Program-made: the position numbers and the translations under genes
From: Alphaproteobacteria bacterium
Lineage (GTDB): Bacteria > Pseudomonadota > Alphaproteobacteria > Rhizobiales > Xanthobacteraceae
DNA: 57,949 bases
NCBI GenBank assembly: GCA_005885285.1
Contig: VAZG01000194.1
Span: 1-57,949, forward strand
Direction: 5' to 3'
The notes under the pieces: model-generated
The model's input: only the letters and a program-made list of their open reading frames with translations
Databases searched by the model: none
What the model was told of the DNA's origin: nothing
Shown here: piece by piece, positions 26,839 to 35,178 of the stretch
Layout of the letters: each line of letters starts with the position of its first letter
How positions within the stretch are numbered: the stretch's first letter is position 1

Positions 26839-27870
26839 GTGGCTTGGAGTACGGCACTCTGCTTTACCGACCCGCTTTCTTTTCAGGCGGCCATCAGCAC
26901 CGCAGATCTGGAGCTTCTTCCGACCACGAAGGGGCAATTCCGGGCTGAATTGACCAGAGTCTGCATGGATCAGCTTTGGATTCAGCGCTTCTATCAAAAC
27001 CTGCCGTTGATCATCGCGGGCGCAATGAAGCCGGGACGCAGGATATTTACTTTTTTCACGTCAACAGAACCGGCAGCAATGCGACACTGCGGGATGAACG
27101 TTTTGTCGGGTGACATCATCGTCAACAACTTCGATGAGATACATCAACAGACCGAGGCTGAGTTCCGTCTTGGATCGATGTCACTGACGACCCACGACCT
27201 TGATGCCGCTTGCAAAGCCCTAACCGGTTTCGAATTTTCAGGATCACCGCTCAAGCATCTTATTCGGCCAAATGCTGCTCTGATGTCGCGGTTGTTAAAA
27301 CTGCACGAGATGGTCGGGCAGATCGCCACGACGATTCCACAGCTTCTTGAGGTGCCCAAGGCCGCGCGGTCATTGGAGCAGCAACTGATTCATATTCTCG
27401 TTAAGTGCCTGACCGAGAGCATTGCATCACAAATGACCACCGGCTGTCATCGCCACGACCGGATCGTCGCGCGTTTTGAAGAATTCCTGGAAGCGAACCC
27501 CAACACGCCATTGTATCTGCCGGAGATTTGTGCGGCTGTAGGCGCAGCGGAACGCACACTCCGGGTCGCCTGCGAAGAAAATCTTGGAATGGGACCGATC
27601 CGCTATCTCGCCTTGCGCAGAATGCATCTTGCCCATCGCACGCTCTTGCTGGCGGATCATCGTTCAACCACCGTCACGCAAGTTGCCACCGAACATGGCT
27701 TCTGGGAGTTAGGTCGCTTCTCAGTCAGCTATCGCGCAATGTTTGGGGAAACTCCGTCGGAGACATTGCATCGACCGCGGGATGGCCAGCTTATGTGTCT
27801 CGATGGCCGTCACCTCTCGCAAACTCAGATTTTGGGTAAGTCGACCCGCTGTGGAAGTCGTTTGATTTGA
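26839..27870 (+). CDS. AraC-family transcriptional regulator, paralogue 1
   Basis: A 343-residue regulator. The N-terminal sensor part (about 1-200) contains FTDPLSFQAAISTADLELLP and MRHCGMNVLSGDIIVNNFDE; the C-terminal AraC double helix-turn-helix (about 215-320) has LPEICAAVGAAERTLRVACE and VATEHGFWELGRFSVSYRAM followed by FGETPSETL. Three relatives lie at 43847, 44951 (broken) and 47431 (broken). The start is GTG at 26839, aligned with the relatives' starts. A TGCCG-N5-GCATAG motif lies 80 nt upstream. The inducer is unknown. A short secreted or membrane protein gene follows, nearly overlapping. Confidence 0.93.
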   Translation: MAWSTALCFTDPLSFQAAISTADLELLPTTKGQFRAELTRVCMDQLWIQRFYQNLPLIIAGAMKPGRRIFTFFTSTEPAAMRHCGMNVLSGDIIVNNFDEIHQQTEAEFRLGSMSLTTHDLDAACKALTGFEFSGSPLKHLIRPNAALMSRLLKLHEMVGQIATTIPQLLEVPKAARSLEQQLIHILVKCLTESIASQMTTGCHRHDRIVARFEEFLEANPNTPLYLPEICAAVGAAERTLRVACEENLGMGPIRYLALRRMHLAHRTLLLADHRSTTVTQVATEHGFWELGRFSVSYRAMFGETPSETLHRPRDGQLMCLDGRHLSQTQILGKSTRCGSRLI

Positions 27871-27893
27871 AAGGTCTTGCAGTGGCGTGGACG

Positions 27894-28229
27894 ATGAAAG
27901 CCAGCGAATATCGTGTCACGGGTGTGCTTGTGATCTTTGGCATCCTGATCCTTGGCATCGAATTGCCTGGTGGATCCATCCTGGATATGGGCACCTCGGG
28001 CGCTGGTCCGATAGGGTCCGCAGCACTAGCCGCAGGAGAAGAGCCGAAGGACACAATCGCGGCGCAGATACGCGCGCAAGGCTTTGCTTGCGACAAGCCG
28101 CGGAGTGCGGTGAGGGACGCGAAGAAATCCAAGCCGGACGAAGCGGTCTGGGTTCTCAAATGTAACAACGCAGCCTACAGGATCAGGCTCAATCCCGACA
28201 TGGCAGCGAAAGTGGAGCGGCTTCAGTAA
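27894..28229 (+). CDS. Small membrane-anchored or secreted protein downstream of AraC 1
   Basis: A 111-residue protein with an N-terminal hydrophobic segment (about residues 6-24, VTGVLVIFGILILGIELPGG) and a soluble C-terminal domain with DTIAAQIRAQGFACDKPRSA and VWVLKCNNAAYRIRL, including two cysteines. I recognise the general type from Bradyrhizobium hypothetical proteins but no named family. A TTG at 27867 overlapping the AraC stop could extend it by nine residues and would couple translation. It is likely in the same transcript as the AraC gene. Confidence 0.72.
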   Translation: MKASEYRVTGVLVIFGILILGIELPGGSILDMGTSGAGPIGSAALAAGEEPKDTIAAQIRAQGFACDKPRSAVRDAKKSKPDEAVWVLKCNNAAYRIRLNPDMAAKVERLQ

Positions 28230-28372
28230 CTGCGCCCCCAGCCGTTTTCGCTGCCAATCTTGTTAATTGCGGCGGAAATCGCCTGCCTCATGGCGCCGTT
28301 GGCGGTTGTCCGAGGAGTGCCGCCACGTTGGAGAGGCGGCGACGGCCTGGTTCGGTTCTGGGCATCGTCGAA

Positions 28373-28618
28373 TTATTCAGATTGTTGTCCGAAATTGTCT
28401 TCGAGCCATGAGGCGATGTTGCTCGAGGCAATGAGTTGTTTTGGTGAATGAGGATTGATAGTTCCGGCATAGACCTTCAATCCCTCGTTGAACTTCGCTC
28501 TCGCGAAGCTCTTGGCTTGCGCCTCGCTCTCAAAAGTTTGGGTTGCTCTAGGACTGCGCTTTCGAGGCAAGCTTCCCCTGTTGCGCAGCTCAAAGGTAAC
28601 ATACCAAGTATGCGTCAT
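28373..28618 (-). CDS. Conserved small protein of unknown function
   Basis: An 81-residue soluble basic protein: MTHTWYVTFELRNRGSLPRK, then TFESEAQAKSFARAKFNEGL, VYAGTINPHSPKQLIASSNI and a final tryptophan-containing helix (IASWLEDNFG). It has the pattern of a small double-stranded beta/alpha domain found repeatedly in Bradyrhizobium. No catalytic residue is apparent. An exact TGCCG-N5-GCATAG motif on the same strand lies 102 nt upstream of the ATG, which supports it as expressed and ties it to the local regulon. Confidence 0.72.
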   Translation of the reverse strand: MTHTWYVTFELRNRGSLPRKRSPRATQTFESEAQAKSFARAKFNEGLKVYAGTINPHSPKQLIASSNIASWLEDNFGQQSE

Positions 28619-28719
28619 CTGTCGCTACACCCGATCGTAAGGTGCTGCAAAGAAGGTGCATCGCACGCATGACCGTGTTTGTCTTGCCTCGCAAAATTAC
28701 GAGCGAAGCGTCCGACCTG

Positions 28720-28735
28720 CTATGCAAAGGCGGCA
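28720..28735 (-). promoter_or_regulatory. TGCCG-N5-GCATAG motif before 28618 gene
   Basis: On the minus strand TGCCGCCTTTGCATAG, exact match, 102 nt before the ATG at 28618. About 38 bases around it (28698-28735) are nearly repeated at 31583-31620. Confidence 0.7.
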
Positions 28736-28739
28736 AGTT

Positions 28740-29060
28740 CTGAAAAGGTTTGGCGATCCGGAGACCTCCTCAAGGACTCCGCCGTCGGAACTTGGATCGG
28801 GACCCAGGATCATTTCCTTTTTTTGACATGAGACTTGAGCCGCGAGTAGTCGTCCTCCTTGATGTCGCCGCAGAAGCCGCCATGCAAAATCGGCGCGCCA
28901 CGTGAATTGATCGATCGTTCGAACAAAAAACTTCAGTTTCTCCCGCGCCTTCAGGTTTGTGGCTGACGTCAAACAGAAGCCTCGTATCGAGGTCGGTGCG
29001 GTTATCCCATTTCGAAACGTTAATTTCCTGTCCAGCGCGGCGTAATGTGAGAACCCGCAT
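28740..29060. other. Region with possible decayed minus-strand gene
   Basis: Two overlapping minus-strand frames (28770-29060 and 28697-28972) could be halves of one frameshifted gene starting MRVLTLRRAGQEINVSKWDN at 29060, but I do not recognise a family and no ribosome site is clear. Confidence 0.3.
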
Positions 29061-29115
29061 CTAGTGCGCCATGATGGCGAGCAATCGCGCGCTGACAGTT
29101 CTTGGAGATTTTCTT

Positions 29116-30684
29116 ATGACGGACCAACTCTCGCAGTCTCGCACTTCACAATCGTCTCGGGCGCAGCAACCATCGCTATTGTCTGCGCGAAAGCTGGCGC
29201 TAATGGCCTCGGTCGTGGCTGGTCTCGGGATCGCGGTTTACGGCGTCAGCCCTTCGTCCGGTGGCATTGATATCTTTGGCAGCCCGGCGCATGCCCAAAC
29301 TAATAACGTCGTATCCAGCGCCACTCAGGGTTTCGCCGACGTGGTGGAGCGGGTGAAACCCTCCGTCATCTCGGTCAAGGTGACAATGAAGGAGAGGGCC
29401 CGCGACGCGGCCAACAGGAGCGATGATGACGAAGCGGGCTCGCCGATGGAGCGTTTCTTCCGTCAGTTCGGCGGCCCGGATGGCTTGCCACAAAGTCCCG
29501 GTCGTGGGGGTCGCCACGGCGAAGTGATGGGTCAGGGGTCTGGCTTCTTTATTTCATCCGATGGGTTCGCAGTCACCAACAATCATGTCGTCGACGGAGC
29601 CGACAAAGTTGAAGTAACGACTGACGCAGGAAAGACTTACACCGCGAGAGTGATCGGAACGGATCCGCGTAGCGACGTTGCCTTGATCAAGGTTGAGGGT
29701 GGCGCAGACTTTCCGTTTGTGAAGCTATCTGAAGGAAAGGCGCGCATCGGCGATTGGGTGCTTGCGGTAGGCAACCCGTTTGGTCTGGGTGGCACGGTAA
29801 CGGCCGGTATCGTTTCGGCCAGCGGTCGTGACATCGGAAGTGGTCCATACGATGATTTCATTCAGATCGACGCGCCCGTTAACAAGGGCAATTCAGGCGG
29901 CCCGGCGTTCAATATGCAGGGCGAGGTCGTGGGTGTGAACACCGCGATCTATTCGCCATCCGGTGGCAGTGTTGGCATCGCGTTCTCGATCCCCGCCTCG
30001 ACCGTACGGAATGTGATCGCTCAGCTCAAGGACAAGGGAAGTGTCAGCCGCGGTTGGATCGGTGTCCAGATTCAGCCAGTAACCCAGGATATCGCCGAGA
30101 GCATGGGTTTGAAGCGAGCGGATGGCGCCTTGGTGGCTGATCCTCAGAAGGAGGGACCTGCAGCAAAGGCCGGCGTTGAAGCAGGCGACGTCATTACCGC
30201 GGTAAATGGTCAGCAGGTCAAGGATGCCCGGGAACTGGCCCGCATCATCGGTGGCCTCGTACCTGGTAGCGCGGCCAAGCTGGACCTGGTGCATAAAGGC
30301 CAGGACAAGATGGTCAGTTTGACGCTTGCTCAGCTGCCAAATACCCAAGAGGCCAAAGCTGACGTCGAAGCCGACGAGAAAAGAGCCTCTCATGGCACGG
30401 ACGTTGCGCGGCTGGGCCTGACGATCGCGCCGGCGAGCAAGGTGGACGGCGCAGGCAACGAAGGCGTCGTCGTCATGAAGGTAGACCCGGAAAGTGCTGC
30501 TGCGGATCGCGGACTCAAGAAGGGCGACGTGATTTTGGAAGTCGCCGGCAGGAGTGTGGGAAATCCCAGCGATGTTCGCGAGGCGATCGAAGCCGCGCGC
30601 ACGGACAAAAAGAGAAGTGTGTTGATGCGGCTGCGCTCCGGCGACGCATCCCATTTCGTCGCTGTGCCTCTCGCAAACGGCTAG
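29116..30684 (+). CDS. Periplasmic serine protease Do/DegP (HtrA family)
   Basis: A 522-residue HtrA protease-chaperone that degrades misfolded periplasmic proteins. An N-terminal anchor or signal segment (about 30-55, ending AHAQ) is followed by the trypsin-like domain with His157 in TNNHVVDGAD, Asp187 in DPRSDVALIK and Ser260 in NKGNSGGPAF. Two PDZ domains follow (about 300-390 and 420-515). ATG 29116 with GGAG about nine bases upstream is preferred over an ATG at 29071. A hairpin follows the stop. No shared motif lies directly upstream, so it may be regulated differently from its neighbours. Confidence 0.95.
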   Translation: MTDQLSQSRTSQSSRAQQPSLLSARKLALMASVVAGLGIAVYGVSPSSGGIDIFGSPAHAQTNNVVSSATQGFADVVERVKPSVISVKVTMKERARDAANRSDDDEAGSPMERFFRQFGGPDGLPQSPGRGGRHGEVMGQGSGFFISSDGFAVTNNHVVDGADKVEVTTDAGKTYTARVIGTDPRSDVALIKVEGGADFPFVKLSEGKARIGDWVLAVGNPFGLGGTVTAGIVSASGRDIGSGPYDDFIQIDAPVNKGNSGGPAFNMQGEVVGVNTAIYSPSGGSVGIAFSIPASTVRNVIAQLKDKGSVSRGWIGVQIQPVTQDIAESMGLKRADGALVADPQKEGPAAKAGVEAGDVITAVNGQQVKDARELARIIGGLVPGSAAKLDLVHKGQDKMVSLTLAQLPNTQEAKADVEADEKRASHGTDVARLGLTIAPASKVDGAGNEGVVVMKVDPESAAADRGLKKGDVILEVAGRSVGNPSDVREAIEAARTDKKRSVLMRLRSGDASHFVAVPLANG

Positions 30685-30701
30685 ATCGATCGAAGCTTGA
30701 C

Positions 30702-30720
30702 AGCGGCCGTGATGGCCGCT
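30702..30720 (+). terminator. Hairpin after HtrA gene
   Basis: AGCGGCC, five-base loop, GGCCGCT: perfect 7-bp stem 18 bases past the stop. No T-run, so its role as a terminator is uncertain. Confidence 0.4.
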
Positions 30721-30797
30721 GCCAACCTCGTTCACGAATGATCATACCGCCGCGGCGTGCAGCTCGACGTTATTTTTGATTTCGCTGAGTCAACCAA

Positions 30798-31010
30798 ATG
30801 ATAGCAAAGAGCGGTAACATCGAAAAATCAGCCGGTCCACGTTCGGGACCGGCGTGGGCTGATGCCTGGCATCTTTGGACTGTCATCATCCCGAGGCGGT
30901 CGATCTCGGGTCGGCTCGTTTGGGGAATGGTATGGCGACGCAGCAGTGGGCGACGTTGGGCCTACAAAAAATTCGTCGAGTATTCAGACAATGGTGATCG
31001 ACCCAAGTAG
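30798..31010 (+). CDS. Small conserved basic protein
   Basis: A 70-residue basic protein with the core AWHLWTVIIPRRSISGRLVW, then GMVWRRSSGRRWAYKKFVEY. This tryptophan- and arginine-rich pattern looks like a family of small hypothetical proteins in Bradyrhizobium, which is the main support. The ribosome site is weak, so the start is uncertain. No signal peptide; no function known. Confidence 0.5.
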   Translation: MIAKSGNIEKSAGPRSGPAWADAWHLWTVIIPRRSISGRLVWGMVWRRSSGRRWAYKKFVEYSDNGDRPK

Positions 31011-31211
31011 CGGTACCGCCCCGACCCAAAAATAGCAGGGTTTCACTCTGCTTGTCCCTAAAATCCAGGCGCCCCTCTCAGGCTAGCCGGTCAGCCTCTG
31101 ACTGCCATCGTCTTCCGCGCGAACGGGCGTAGCGCCCGGTGAAGCGCGCTAGCGATAACGGAGGCAACCACTCTTCAGACATCCCGAATTCAGTCGCTTG
31201 GAGGCTCGATC

Positions 31212-31490
31212 GTGGGCAAGGTTCCTGACAACACGTTTAGCAAATTGCGAATTACACGAGCCTACATCAAACTCTTGTGCATTCCGGAGGGCGAGGCGAA
31301 AATGGTTTCGCTCATGCAGATTGGGAATTACGAGATTCGCATGCTTGAAGTCGCGAAAGCCGATACCGCTGATGGTCCACTATTTTCGGTACAACTCTTC
31401 GATTACGACGCACAATCGTTAGTCGACAGTCGCGTCTGCGACGATATTGAAGAGGGAGTGGCCGCGTTCGAAGATTTCATTTCGCGATGA
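31212..31490 (+). CDS. Small conserved cytoplasmic protein
   Basis: A 92-residue acidic protein ending MLEVAKADTADGPLFSVQLF and CDDIEEGVAAFEDFISR. The C-terminal half resembles short Bradyrhizobium proteins with the same LFDYDAQ-SxVDSRVC pattern. GGAGG lies upstream of a GTG start at 31212; an in-frame ATG at codon 31 could give a 62-residue form. Function unknown. Confidence 0.7.
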   Translation: MGKVPDNTFSKLRITRAYIKLLCIPEGEAKMVSLMQIGNYEIRMLEVAKADTADGPLFSVQLFDYDAQSLVDSRVCDDIEEGVAAFEDFISR

Positions 31491-31604
31491 AAACGTTCGA
31501 ATGAATTTTGACGCTTTGGACGGCCGCGAAGTGCAATGGTGCGTCGCCTGAGCGCGTTTTTTTCACGGTCATGGGGGAGATTTACGAACGAAGTGCCCAA
31601 CCTG

Positions 31605-31620
31605 CTATGCAAAAGCGGCA
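31605..31620 (-). promoter_or_regulatory. TGCCG-N5-GCATAG motif, minus orientation
   Basis: Minus strand TGCCGCTTTTGCATAG, exact match. It pairs divergently with the copy at 31650, 29 bp away. No convincing minus-strand gene follows within 130 nt, so this copy may be a relic. Confidence 0.6.
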
Positions 31621-31649
31621 ACTCATGAAGTGGCTTTGACTCAAAAAGG

Positions 31650-31665
31650 TGCCGTTTTCGCATAG
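31650..31665 (+). promoter_or_regulatory. TGCCG-N5-GCATAG motif before 31746 gene
   Basis: TGCCGTTTTCGCATAG, exact match, 81 nt before the ATG at 31746. Confidence 0.7.
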
Positions 31666-31745
31666 CCACACAGCGTGCTCTTAGGACCATCTGTAATCGT
31701 TATTTCTCTCGCCTGGGAAAAGCGACAAAGTGCGTGGCGCATCGA

Positions 31746-32102
31746 ATGGAAGTGCGGACAACCAGGTTGCTATCGGTGTTGACGGCAGCGGTGCTTTGCG
31801 CGTCGTGCAGAACGGACTCTTCACCTGACCTGAGTCAAGCCCAACCTGTTATTAGCCAGGTCGAAGTTAATGCTCGCGAAGACTGTCTGCGTCGGGAGGT
31901 CGCGCGGCTTCTGGAGCCACGGGCAAGTCCACCGAACTCCCTTCAAGCCATTGCTGTAACTGCCACCGAATTTTGTAGCCAATCATTGGCAGCCAAACTC
32001 AATGGCGTTTCGGTGGTCGTTGCGAAACAGGATCAAATCAAGACCGAGGAACGCGCCTTCGCGATAGGATTGGAACTACGAGAAGAAAGAGCATCGAGAT
32101 AG
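31746..32102 (+). CDS. Small exported protein, possible lipoprotein
   Basis: A 118-residue protein with an N-terminal signal-like segment MEVRTTRLLSVLTAAVLCAS followed by CRTDSSPDLSQ. The cysteine at residue 21 could be lipidated, though position -3 is not the usual leucine. The mature part has a DCLRREVARLL helix and VTATEFCSQSLAAKL. ATG 31746 is preferred to GTG 31734 because the 81-nt spacing to the upstream motif matches other genes. No family recognised. Confidence 0.68.
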   Translation: MEVRTTRLLSVLTAAVLCASCRTDSSPDLSQAQPVISQVEVNAREDCLRREVARLLEPRASPPNSLQAIAVTATEFCSQSLAAKLNGVSVVVAKQDQIKTEERAFAIGLELREERASR

Positions 32103-32220
32103 ATGCGCTCACTCGAGTTGACATCGTCAGTGACACTCAGAGTGGGCCGCCGTCCCCTCAGTCCGTCTGCGCATGCATTGCCTCGGGAGTCGCGGCAGGT
32201 ACGAAGATCCCAATGCACTT

Positions 32221-32568
32221 TCATTTAAATCCACTCATAAATCTCTCTTGCTTGAGCATCACATCGATCGCTTCAATGATACGAATTTGTGGATTTGCTT
32301 TGCAGTATAAAATCACCTCATGCTCAAGTTCTTTCGATCGGGCTATATTGAAGAAATGCTTTTTTGCGAGGCCATTGTACCAGCCGCTGTACCAAGTGGT
32401 GAGCCTGTCGGCATCTCCCTGCCAAGTTCCCGCAAGTGCGGCACAGGTCAGTGCTTGCACGTCAATGTAGCCCTCGGCATCAGCGTACGCAGTGAGGTCC
32501 GTTTGAGCTTGAACGTCCGAACTCGCTAGCGCAAGAACCGTCGTCACAAGAATCAGTATTTTCCGCAT
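32221..32568 (-). CDS. HdeA-like periplasmic acid-stress protein
   Basis: A 115-residue exported protein: signal peptide MRKILILVTTVLALASSDVQ cleaved near AQA-QTD, then an HdeA/HdeB-like helical domain with two cysteines (DVQALTCAALAGTW and EVILYCKANPQIRI) positioned for the family disulfide, and a central YSGWYNGLAKKH. HdeA proteins are small chaperones that prevent aggregation at low pH. AGGAGTGAAGGA is the ribosome site. An exact shared motif lies 83 nt upstream, back to back with the copy that serves the 32821 gene. Confidence 0.82.
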   Translation of the reverse strand: MRKILILVTTVLALASSDVQAQTDLTAYADAEGYIDVQALTCAALAGTWQGDADRLTTWYSGWYNGLAKKHFFNIARSKELEHEVILYCKANPQIRIIEAIDVMLKQERFMSGFK

Positions 32569-32650
32569 TCCTTCACTCCTTGGGCAAACTTCCTGCATGA
32601 ACCTAACAAGGCTTCGTCTGGAGAATCTTCGCAGGATCGCTGAACCCACG

Positions 32651-32666
32651 CTATGCATCTCCGGCA
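32651..32666 (-). promoter_or_regulatory. TGCCG-N5-GCATAG motif before HdeA-like gene
   Basis: Minus strand TGCCGGAGATGCATAG, exact match, 83 nt before the ATG at 32568; divergent partner at 32728. Confidence 0.72.
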
Positions 32667-32727
32667 ATATTGCAGCTTCCCTATCGAACAGATGCGATTG
32701 CCCAGGAATTGGACGTCGCCGGATTTC

Positions 32728-32743
32728 TGCCGAATGCGCATAG
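32728..32743 (+). promoter_or_regulatory. TGCCG-N5-GCATAG motif before 32821 gene
   Basis: TGCCGAATGCGCATAG, exact match, 78 nt before the ATG at 32821. It may also serve the cyclase and binding-protein genes if these share the transcript. Confidence 0.72.
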
Positions 32744-32820
32744 ACGCGAACAAATTTCTAGCGACCTTTATGTGATCGGCCATTGCGGCTGAGCACACGA
32801 GTTTTGAGTGAGGAGCTACG

Positions 32821-33252
32821 ATGGCGCTACGAACGGTTAAAACCGCCAGGCGCATCGTCTCAATCGTTTTTCTCGCCCTTCTTGCGTCCGGCACTTTCGT
32901 CAACGCTCAGCAAACGACAGGGCAGTTACTGATATCGTCGGGGTTCAACCCTATTGCAGCCACCACGCCGGCGACGATGGCGCGTTTGATGTCTTTTCCA
33001 GCAAATCAGTTCCTGTTGCGGCAAAAGGGAGGTCGCCCCTACTACGTCTACGCCGACCCCTCAGCATGCACCTGTGCCTATGTCGGCAGCGTGGCCGCGA
33101 TGGACAAATACCGAGCCAGCTTTGGGGCATTGCCCGCGGACACCCTGTCGTCTGGAAGTTTTACGGACCCCGCGCAGAATATGATCAACAGCATGGAGAA
33201 CGACGACGCGGCGGCACAGTTCAATAACGACGTATTCGGTCCGGATTTTTGA
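32821..33252 (+). CDS. Secreted protein of unknown function
   Basis: A 143-residue exported protein: basic start MALRTVKTARRIVSIVFLAL, hydrophobic core, cleavage near VNA-QQT. The mature part has FLLRQKGGRPYYVYADPSAC with CTCAYVGSVAAMDKYR and a polar acidic C-terminus. A cysteine pair (CTC) is notable. No named family recognised. A decayed copy of its first 30 codons lies at 48970-49055. It is 27 bases from the cyclase gene and may be co-transcribed with it. Confidence 0.78.
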   Translation: MALRTVKTARRIVSIVFLALLASGTFVNAQQTTGQLLISSGFNPIAATTPATMARLMSFPANQFLLRQKGGRPYYVYADPSACTCAYVGSVAAMDKYRASFGALPADTLSSGSFTDPAQNMINSMENDDAAAQFNNDVFGPDF

Positions 33253-33279
33253 TTCCAGGGATGTGAGGGTGAATATGGG

Positions 33280-35178
33280 ATGTTGACATTCCGTACCTCA
33301 ATCACCTTCACGGTGATGGCGTTTATCGTCGCTCTAGCGGTGCTGCTGATCGCGATTCAGGTCCGGGCTCTTCAGTGGGCCACGCAGGAAGCCGCGTCGG
33401 CCTATATGGACGCGACCAGTGCGAAGGCATTCGGGCGCCTTCAGGCGGAGATAACCGGTATAGCTTCGTTGGTCGATGTGTTGGCGACTAGTTCCAGTGT
33501 GGCCGATTCAAATGAAAGAACCGAGACCGGCCGTGCGATTCCACTATTCAAAGCCGCACTACAGGAAATGCCCCGAATGGACAGCGTCTATGCCGGGTTC
33601 GAAAATGGAGCCTGGTTGCAGGTGCGGCGCATTGGCGATCTCAACGATGAGCAGCGCGGGCGGTTACGTGCGACGCGTAACGCTAACATTGCGATTAATC
33701 TAGTCCGCCCAACCCCCAGTGGCGATCTGCCGATGCGACGAATTTTCGAAGATCAGCAAGGCAACGAAGTCGGACAACTGGATCTATGGAAATACGGATA
33801 CGACGCGCGCGATCGGCACTGGTATCGCGAGACGGTGAAAGGCGATCGACCGCGAATTTCATCGCCTTATCTTGCGTTTAGCATTGGCGCACCGGTGATC
33901 ACGGTTAGTGCGCCCTTGCGAGGCAAAGTGCCCGGCGTCCTTGCCGCCGATCTCAAGCTCGACACCTTCAGCGATTTCGTTCAAGCGCAACGGCCAGGAG
34001 AGCACGGCACCGTCCTAATTTTCGACTCGGCCGGCTCGCTTATAGCCCACCCCAATTTTGCACAATTCGTTCTCGATGCGATGACACATCCATCCCAACC
34101 GCAATTGCCAAACGTCAAGGAGATCAACTCCGGGGTCGTGGCGGCAATCCTGCGAAGGTCGGACGGTCGCGACCACTACGAAGGAAGCATCCGTGACGAC
34201 CGCGGGCGGGACTATCTTTTCAGGGTGGCGAAATTCACTCTGGCTGAGAATTACAACGCCAACATATTGCTGCTGGCGGCCCAGGAAGACTTTGCCAAAG
34301 ATGTTCGGCGGCTTCAGTTCACAGGACTAATCCTCGCAGTCATCGCTGGCGCTGCTTTTATTCCGGTCATTTGGATATTTGGCAGCGGAATGTCTCGATC
34401 CTTGAAAGGCATAACGGCGCAGGCAGTTGCACTCCAGAAGCTGGCTGCGCCCGACCTCTTGCCAGTCACGTCACGCATTAAGGAAATTCACGAACTGGGC
34501 AGGGCGATGGAGCTCGCGCAGCGCGCCATATGGTCTTTCGCACACTTTGTACCTAAGGAAATCGTCCAGCGGATTGTTGATAATTCCATCTCCACCGAGC
34601 TTGGCGGAGTCCGAGAGGAGATTACCGTCGTTTTTACCGACGTCCGGGATTTTACGACTATCGCCGAGTCCGCCAATCCCGACATGCTAATGCACCAGAC
34701 GTCGCGCTATTTTTCCGCGCTTACAGAGGCCTTCCTAACCGAAGGCGGAACAATCGACAAGTTTATTGGTGACGCGGTGATGGTGTTCTGGAACGCACCC
34801 AATCCGCAGCCTGACCACGTCGAGCGGGCCTGCAGGGCAGCTCTTGCGGGCAGGGCGGCATGCGCAAAGCTCAACGCTCAGTTTGAGACTGAAGGTTTGA
34901 AGCCATTCTTCACGCGGTTTGGCATTCATGTCGGGGAGGCCGTCGTCGGCAATTTAGGGTCGACGGAGCGCATGAACTATACGGCCCTTGGCAATACGGT
35001 GAATCTGGCGGCGCGTCTCGAAGGCCTGAACAAGCAGTTTGGGACCGCTATCCTTGTGAGCGAAAACGTCTATTGGCGGGTTCAGCATTGCTTCCAGTTC
35101 AGATCTCTGGAGGCCGTCATTGCCAAAGGCATGACAAAGGAAACCCGCGTTTTCGAACTGATCGGGGCGTCGACATGA
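33280..35178 (+). CDS. Membrane adenylate/guanylate cyclase with CACHE sensor domain
   Basis: A 632-residue class III nucleotide cyclase. One membrane helix (about 5-28), a long extracytoplasmic CACHE-type domain (about 40-335, with DLWKYGYDARDRHWYRETVK), a second helix (about 347-370), a HAMP-like linker, and the catalytic domain (about 445-625). Metal aspartates are Asp454 in VVFTDVRDFTT and Asp498 in KFIGDAVMVFW; YTALGNTVNLAARLEGL supplies the transition-state Asn and Arg. It should make cAMP (or cGMP) in the cytoplasm in response to a periplasmic signal. Its stop overlaps the next gene (ATGA), which encodes an orphan UrtA-like binding protein, a likely ligand partner. Confidence 0.93.
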   Translation: MLTFRTSITFTVMAFIVALAVLLIAIQVRALQWATQEAASAYMDATSAKAFGRLQAEITGIASLVDVLATSSSVADSNERTETGRAIPLFKAALQEMPRMDSVYAGFENGAWLQVRRIGDLNDEQRGRLRATRNANIAINLVRPTPSGDLPMRRIFEDQQGNEVGQLDLWKYGYDARDRHWYRETVKGDRPRISSPYLAFSIGAPVITVSAPLRGKVPGVLAADLKLDTFSDFVQAQRPGEHGTVLIFDSAGSLIAHPNFAQFVLDAMTHPSQPQLPNVKEINSGVVAAILRRSDGRDHYEGSIRDDRGRDYLFRVAKFTLAENYNANILLLAAQEDFAKDVRRLQFTGLILAVIAGAAFIPVIWIFGSGMSRSLKGITAQAVALQKLAAPDLLPVTSRIKEIHELGRAMELAQRAIWSFAHFVPKEIVQRIVDNSISTELGGVREEITVVFTDVRDFTTIAESANPDMLMHQTSRYFSALTEAFLTEGGTIDKFIGDAVMVFWNAPNPQPDHVERACRAALAGRAACAKLNAQFETEGLKPFFTRFGIHVGEAVVGNLGSTERMNYTALGNTVNLAARLEGLNKQFGTAILVSENVYWRVQHCFQFRSLEAVIAKGMTKETRVFELIGAST

